Origin: Hymenobacter glacieicola
Lineage (GTDB): Bacteria; Bacteroidota; Bacteroidia; Cytophagales; Hymenobacteraceae
NCBI RefSeq assembly: GCF_014640315.1
Contig: NZ_BMGS01000004.1
Location: forward strand, 186,001 to 250,000
DNA: 64,000 nt
Reading direction: 5' to 3'
Shown: positions 59,815-64,000 of the stretch, in pieces
Numbering within the stretch: position 1 is the stretch's first letter
How the letters are laid out: every line of letters starts with the position of its first letter
Notes under the pieces: model-generated
What the model saw: only the letters and a program-made list of their open reading frames with translations
What the model was told of the DNA's origin: nothing
Database searches by the model: none
Translations under genes and position numbers: made by a program

Positions 59815-59852
59815 GGCAGGTAGCTTCTTTAATTTAACAGAAGCCACCTGCC
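59815..59852. terminator. terminator-like hairpin between hisS and hutH
   Basis: GGCAGGTAGCTTCT (59815-59828) pairs with AGAAGCCACCTGCC (59839-59852) with one mismatch around a 10-nt AT-rich loop, placed to end hisS transcription on the minus strand. Confidence 0.7.
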
Positions 59853-59964
59853 ACCGCGGCGTAGTCAGCCTACGCTAGTGGACTAGGTCTGGAAGTTCAA
59901 ACCAGATGCTTGACTTTCCGCCCAGAAGGAAGGATGAGCAGGATAATGCAGTGTTTAGAGTGAG

Positions 59965-61362
59965 CTACGGGGCAAGTTCAGTTAGTACTTCTGCCAGAGA
60001 AAGTGTGCTTTCCTGACCGGAGGCAAGGGTTTTGAGCTTAAACTGGCCCGCGGCGCGTTCCTCCGGGCCCTGAATCAGCACGTAGGGAATACCCTTGGCA
60101 TCGGCGTACTTGAACTGCTTGCCGAGCTTGCCCGCTTCGGGAAACAGCTCGCTGGCCACGCCGGCTTCGCGCAATTGCCGCAGCACGGGCAGCACCGCCG
60201 TTTCGCTTTCCGCGTCAAAGTTAGCCACCAGGCAGCGGGTGGTAGTCGCCACCGCTTCGGGGAAAAGATTCAGTTCCTCCAAGCAGTCGTAGAGGCGGTC
60301 TACGCCGAAGGAGAAGCCCACGCCCGACACGCCCGGTAAGCCGAAAGCGCCGGTGAGGTTGTCGTAGCGGCCCCCACCCGATACGCTACCCATGTTCACG
60401 TTGTTGATCTTGATTTCGAAGATGCAGCCCGTGTAGTAGCTCAGCCCGCGGGCCAGCGTCACGTCGAACTCCAGGTTCTGCCATTTATCAAATCCGAAGC
60501 TGCGCAAATACTCCAGCACCCGCGTCAGGTCCTGCAAACCTTTGTAGCCGTCGGCGTTGTCGGGCGCCACGGCGGCCGTGGCGAAGGCTGCCAGCAGGCG
60601 CTCCAGCTTTTCCTCGAAGTCGCCACCCACGCTCAGCAAATCGAACAGGCGCTCCGTCGCCTCCGGCGAGAAGCCCCGGCCTAGCAGCTCTTTTTCTACC
60701 CCTTCGCGCCCAATCTTATCCAGCTTATCAATGGCCGTGAACAGGTCTACCTCCGTACCCTCGCCGCCCAGGGCCTGGTAGAAGGCGCCCAGCACCCGGC
60801 GGTGGTTGATTTTGATGGTGTGCTCCGTCAGGCCCAGGGTGGTCAGCACCTCCGACATCATCAGCACAATTTCCGCCTCGCAAAGCAGGGAATCGGTGCC
60901 CACCACGTCGGCGTCGCACTGGTAAAACTCCCGGTAGCGGCCGCGCTGGGGCCGATCGGCGCGCCACACGGGCTGAATCTGGTAGCGCTTGAAGGGAAAC
61001 ACCAGCGTGTTCCGATTCATGACCACGTAGCGGGCAAAGGGAACCGTCAGGTCGTAGCGCAGGCCTTTCTCGGCTACCTTGGGCAGCAGGCGCTTGCTGG
61101 GGTTGTCGGCGGCCAGGTCCTCGGCGGTAACTTCCTTGGCGAAGTCACCAGAGTTCAGGACTTTGAACAGGAGCTGGTCGCCTTCTTCGCCGTACTTGCC
61201 GGTCAGTACCGAGAGGTTTTCGAGGGTAGGCGTTTCGAGCGGGGCGTAGCCAAACTTCTCGAACACGTGGCGGATGACGCCGAAAATATAGTTACGGCGG
61301 GCTACTACGGCGGGGCCAAAGTCGCGGGTACCGCGCGGGATGCTGGGCTTCTGTGCGCTCAT
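59965..61362 (-). CDS. hisS: histidyl-tRNA synthetase
   Basis: The 465-residue class II synthetase charges tRNA-His. Motif 1 region is PSIPRGTRDFGP near the start, motif 2 is VWRADRPQRGRYREFYQCDAD, the HisA-type loops are ARGLSYYTGCIFEI and SVSGGGRYDNLTGAFG, and motif 3 is GFSFGVDRLYD. A C-terminal anticodon-binding domain (about 365-465) follows. Length is typical of Bacteroidota HisS. ATG 61362 is chosen over an 11-residue extension. Confidence 0.96.
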   Translation of the reverse strand: MSAQKPSIPRGTRDFGPAVVARRNYIFGVIRHVFEKFGYAPLETPTLENLSVLTGKYGEEGDQLLFKVLNSGDFAKEVTAEDLAADNPSKRLLPKVAEKGLRYDLTVPFARYVVMNRNTLVFPFKRYQIQPVWRADRPQRGRYREFYQCDADVVGTDSLLCEAEIVLMMSEVLTTLGLTEHTIKINHRRVLGAFYQALGGEGTEVDLFTAIDKLDKIGREGVEKELLGRGFSPEATERLFDLLSVGGDFEEKLERLLAAFATAAVAPDNADGYKGLQDLTRVLEYLRSFGFDKWQNLEFDVTLARGLSYYTGCIFEIKINNVNMGSVSGGGRYDNLTGAFGLPGVSGVGFSFGVDRLYDCLEELNLFPEAVATTTRCLVANFDAESETAVLPVLRQLREAGVASELFPEAGKLGKQFKYADAKGIPYVLIQGPEERAAGQFKLKTLASGQESTLSLAEVLTELAP

Positions 61363-61460
61363 CAGGAAAATCAGGATGCGGAAATACGGCTGCAAAATTC
61401 GCGGTTTGCATTGGATTTTCCGGAAAGCCGGTGCAAAGACCGATGTAAGCGCTGGTTTGC

Positions 61461-61853
61461 TTAGTAGGCGGCCCGGCTATTACCGGTTCGCGGAGAGTGA
61501 TTTTGATCACCGGCAAAATCGATTTCCTGCATGGCATCCAGCAAGGACGGCACCAGCAAAGGCTGCGAAGCAGCGTCCAGAAACAGGAAGTGATGCTGGG
61601 CGGGCTGGGGCACATGGCACAAAATCAGGCGCCGGTCCTGGGCGTGCAGCATAAAAGCGTAGGCCAGCAGCAAATCAATCACGTCCTCGGAAAGCGAATC
61701 AACCAGGCTCAGGTCAATCAGAATGGCGCCTTTGTCGCTGCGGCAGGCGCGGTGCAAGGCACGGGCTAACTTCACCTCGTTGGGGGAGGTAGTGTCCGGG
61801 GAAAGGATAAGTAGAAAACCATTCGGCAGCACTTCGCGGTGTACATCTAACAT
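61461..61853 (-). CDS. small STAS-like protein
   Basis: The 130-residue protein has the secondary-structure rhythm of a STAS or anti-sigma-factor antagonist domain (GFLLILSPDTTSPNEVKLAR, GAILIDLSLVDSLSEDVIDL, QDRRLILCHVPQ). The DLSLVDSLS stretch lies where STAS proteins carry a phosphorylatable Ser. Identification is tentative. No partner kinase is next to it. Confidence 0.5.
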   Translation of the reverse strand: MLDVHREVLPNGFLLILSPDTTSPNEVKLARALHRACRSDKGAILIDLSLVDSLSEDVIDLLLAYAFMLHAQDRRLILCHVPQPAQHHFLFLDAASQPLLVPSLLDAMQEIDFAGDQNHSPRTGNSRAAY

Positions 61854-62042
61854 AGCCGATATCCAGCGGGGATGGGGTGGGACAGTAAGTAATACTGTAG
61901 TTGGCCCCGCGAAAGTTCTGCGTGAAAAACAGAATAAGTAGAACTTTAAAGATGGATATATCAGCGCACTACGTTTAAATAGGGACTAAAATTGACAAAG
62001 TAGGATGTAAGCTCAACCGGACCCCTACGAGCTAAGCAGGCG

Positions 62043-62729
62043 CTACCGTTTCGTGCGGCGGGCCTGGAAGATGACGCCGGCGGCCAGGGGCGCTTTTAGC
62101 GCCGCCCGGATGCCTGCCTGCCGCAGGCCCTGGTTGGTCCAGTCGTTGCAGGTGCGCAGGGCGTGGTAGCGGCCCCGGGCCCGGAAGAAAAAGTCCTCGG
62201 GCGAGTAGCCGGTAGGCTGGTGCAGTTGCGGGCGGTTCAGGCTGTCGGGACGGAAGGAGCGTTGCACGTAGGCCGCCAGGGTGCGGTACTGCTCAGGGGA
62301 AATGCGCAGGGGCACTACCCGGGCCCCGGAATCGGGGGCGGCGCGGTAAAAATCGACGTGCATGAGGGTGCGGGAGGGAAACAAGGCCCCCCCAATGGTT
62401 TTCGGACCCGGGAATTTGCCACCCATCGAGCCCAGGTAAAATCCCTCGTTGCCCCAGCCAAAAGCCACGTAGGGGTAGCGGGCAAAGCGCGCCGACAGGG
62501 CCGGCTGGCTGAGTGTTTGAAGCCAATCCTGCCCGGTGCGCGCCTCCCGCATGGGCAGCACCACATCGGTGTGAAAGCCGTTGGATACCACAAAAATGGG
62601 CACGCCGTCGGGCGTCTGCCGGAACTGACGATTCAGGGGCACCACGGTTCCGGTCAGCAGAAAGAGCACAAGAGCAGCAACAACTGACATAAGCAAGCGA
62701 AGGGCAAGGGAAAACGAAGGTAGGCGCAT
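62043..62729 (-). CDS. DUF2459/TIGR02117 family protein
   Basis: The 228-residue protein has one N-terminal membrane segment (LLMSVVAALVLFLLTGTVVP). The conserved block IFVVSNGFHTDVVLPMREA, FGWGNEGFYLG and TCNDWTNQGLRQAGIRAAL follows, fitting the uncharacterised DUF2459 family (TIGR02117). A conserved His-Thr-Asp and a Cys-Asn-Asp-Trp suggest a cysteine-hydrolase-like active site facing the periplasm, which is inference. ATG 62729 gives a family-like length. Confidence 0.78.
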   Translation of the reverse strand: MRLPSFSLALRLLMSVVAALVLFLLTGTVVPLNRQFRQTPDGVPIFVVSNGFHTDVVLPMREARTGQDWLQTLSQPALSARFARYPYVAFGWGNEGFYLGSMGGKFPGPKTIGGALFPSRTLMHVDFYRAAPDSGARVVPLRISPEQYRTLAAYVQRSFRPDSLNRPQLHQPTGYSPEDFFFRARGRYHALRTCNDWTNQGLRQAGIRAALKAPLAAGVIFQARRTKR

Positions 62730-62811
62730 CAGCACGAGAAGCCGTAACAGTTCTCCGGCTTGATACCCATTTTCCGGCCCGGTAACCCCACCCCGAGCAG
62801 CGTAAACGCAG

Positions 62812-62861
62812 CAGGCCAGCCAGCAGCCTTCCCTAGAAGGAAGCACCTGCTGGCTGGCCTG
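62812..62861. repeat. strong 15-bp inverted repeat, terminator-like
   Basis: CAGGCCAGCCAGCAG (62812-62826) pairs perfectly with CTGCTGGCTGGCCTG (62847-62861); an inner CTTCC/GGAAG adds five more pairs. It lies between the DUF2459 gene and the next minus-strand gene and probably ends the latter's transcript. Confidence 0.75.
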
Positions 62862-62903
62862 GCTGCACGGGCTAGAAACTACCGGTCCTACGTTCCGCGG
62901 TAC

Positions 62904-63371
62904 CTAGGACCGGGTGCGTACCAGTAAGGGGCGGCGTGGCTCTACGGCCGCAACGGCGGCGGTGCGCTTGGCCCAGGCCTGCTGGTCGGCGCGGGCTACT
63001 TGGGGCATGCTCACGGGCACCAGCACCACGGTGCCCAGTGCGTGCTGGGTGCGGGCCTGATGCAGGGTTACGGCGGGCCGAACGGCGTGGTAGCCTAGCA
63101 CCGTAGTGCGCACCACGTAGCGGCCCAGGGGCAGGCCCGTCGCCCGGAAATGGCCCTGGGCATCGGTTTCCACTGATTTCATTAGGCGCCCATCGGAGGC
63201 TCGCAGCACCACCACGTAGGAGTGCGGAATGGGCTCCTGGGTTTGCCCATCGAAAAGGCGGCCCGATACCGTACCGCGGTTCGGCGCGGAGCTGGCCTGC
63301 GCAGGCAAATGGAGGCCCGTTACGAGAAGGGAAAGGCCTAACAGGGTGCTGGAAACAAAGGAAGTTTTCAT
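62904..63371 (-). CDS. secreted carboxypeptidase regulatory-like domain protein
   Basis: The 155-residue protein has a signal peptide (SSTLLGLSLLVTGLHLPAQA). One carboxypeptidase-regulatory-like beta-sandwich follows: GTVSGRLFDGQTQEPIPHSY, SVETDAQGHFRATGLPLGRY and VVRTTVLGYHAVRP. This domain often caps TonB receptors but here stands alone, so the protein may be a periplasmic binding partner. A short Arg-rich tail follows. Confidence 0.75.
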   Translation of the reverse strand: MKTSFVSSTLLGLSLLVTGLHLPAQASSAPNRGTVSGRLFDGQTQEPIPHSYVVVLRASDGRLMKSVETDAQGHFRATGLPLGRYVVRTTVLGYHAVRPAVTLHQARTQHALGTVVLVPVSMPQVARADQQAWAKRTAAVAAVEPRRPLLVRTRS

Positions 63372-63693
63372 GGTAGTCGGAAAATGAGAAGGGAAAGGCG
63401 TGGCCCTTGCCGGGCCGGAGAAGGGCCGCGGTTCCGTTCTGGAGGTACCAGCAAGGGTCAGTAAAAGCAGGGTAGAAGCGTCGAGCCCAGAGAGGGAGGC
63501 CGGGCCGAAAGCCGGGCCCGGGCTGGGTCATGCGCCCCGCTGATGAGGGCGGCGGGGCTTTAAAGCAAGGTGCTGGGTGCCACGCAAATCAGCCTGGCCA
63601 GCGCGGAAGGATAGAATAGCGGGGAAACGGGATATAGCACAAGGATAGCGAAGGATAGTGGGGTAGCCGCTCGGGTAGTCACCAGCGCGGAGG

Positions 63694-64000
63694 CTACTTT
63701 ACGGCGTAAGTCCGGGGCATGCGCCGGGCCGTGGTGGCCAGCGTCATGGATACCACGGAGTTAGCCTGCATGCGTTGCACCTGGTCCAGGGCGGTGCCCA
63801 GCATGAGAGCGACGCGGCGGTGGGTGGCCCGGTTTTTCAGCGGATCCAGGCAAACACCGCTCAGCCGCTCCCGGTACAGTTCTTCGTGCTGGTCGTTATA
63901 GAACCGAACCACGGTGTAGTCGGGGCGCTTGGGGTCGGTTTCCAGCATCCAGTAGCCCGATTTGGCAATGATGGGCGCTTCGCTGTACGACGTTGTTTGG
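63694..64000 (-). CDS. hypothetical protein (5' end beyond the window)
   Basis: The frame runs from its stop at 63694 to the window edge without interruption. The visible C-terminal part of about 100 residues includes IIAKSGYWMLETDPKRPDYT and VVRFYNDQHEELYRERLSG. I do not recognise a family. An ATG at 63948 lies inside what looks like continuous coding sequence, so the real start is outside the window. The 320-nt stretch before the next gene holds a GCCCCGC/GCGGGGC hairpin (63534-63558). Confidence 0.6.
   Translation of the reverse strand, partial: QTTSYSEAPIIAKSGYWMLETDPKRPDYTVVRFYNDQHEELYRERLSGVCLDPLKNRATHRRVALMLGTALDQVQRMQANSVVSMTLATTARRMPRTYAVK

Overview
The window comes from a GC-rich member of the Bacteroidota, most likely Hymenobacter or a close relative. 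The evidence is type IX secretion (T9SS) sorting domains on three secreted proteins, a TonB receptor with a carboxypeptidase-like plug extension, Bacteroidota-type promoters (TTTG, about 20 nt, TAnnTTTG), few Shine-Dalgarno sequences, and families such as DUF2256, DUF2490 and DinB. It looks chromosomal. I see no rRNA, tRNA, CRISPR array, intact insertion sequence or prophage.

Layout. 0.1-2.5 kb: a Gfo/Idh/MocA oxidoreductase, a lipoprotein and an EcsC-family protein. 2.5-5.3 kb: a small periplasmic protein, then a SAM-I riboswitch, a cysteine-rich leader peptide and an APC amino-acid permease. 5.3-19.5 kb (minus strand): a complete assimilatory sulfate reduction cluster, read from SAM-I riboswitch and Cys-rich leader peptide through cysH, cysD, cysN, cobA and cysJ, then a third poly-Cys leader, a TonB receptor, a DUF2490 protein, cysI and a fused siroheme-synthase/TauE transporter. 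Together these convert sulfate to APS (CysDN), APS to sulfite (Fe-S type CysH) and sulfite to sulfide (CysJI), and supply siroheme (CobA plus the fusion protein). 19.7-32.5 kb: a surface-glycan cluster containing a pseudaminic acid pathway (pseB, C, F, G, H, I), a flippase, a glycosyltransferase-like protein and a polysaccharide deacetylase. Its middle is visibly more AT-rich and it is interrupted by a T9SS-exported protein. 32.7-37.9 kb: an FkbH-like HAD protein, a GT4 glycosyltransferase, a coiled-coil protein and Ffh. 37.9-41.5 kb: a T9SS-exported heparinase-type protein and guanine deaminase. 41.5-42.9 kb: a gene-poor, partly AT-rich gap. 42.9-46.8 kb: a class III polyhydroxyalkanoate operon (phaE, phaC, an alpha/beta hydrolase, phaB). 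47-64 kb: mostly housekeeping and envelope genes (methyltransferase, thioesterase, DinB, pdhB, a MarR-GNAT regulator, an OmpA/TPR lipoprotein, PspC, GT2, YbaB, a T9SS-B protein, hutH, hisS and several small conserved proteins).

The most interesting signal is regulatory. Two SAM-I aptamers at opposite ends of the sulfur region share the same 11-bp P1 stem. Exactly 6 nt after each aptamer, a GTG-initiated ORF of 33-34 codons ends in a CC...CCC cysteine cluster near its stop. A third, ATG-initiated 12-codon ORF with CCC precedes the TonB receptor of the same cluster and has no riboswitch. In the cysH leader, sequence between the Cys blocks is perfectly complementary (8 bp) to the core of a terminator-like hairpin just downstream. 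This suggests that SAM sensing and cysteinyl-tRNA sensing are stacked on one leader RNA. That mechanism is inferred, but the sequence arrangement is directly visible.

Several families of palindromic intergenic repeats (REP-like) are scattered through the window and are listed separately.
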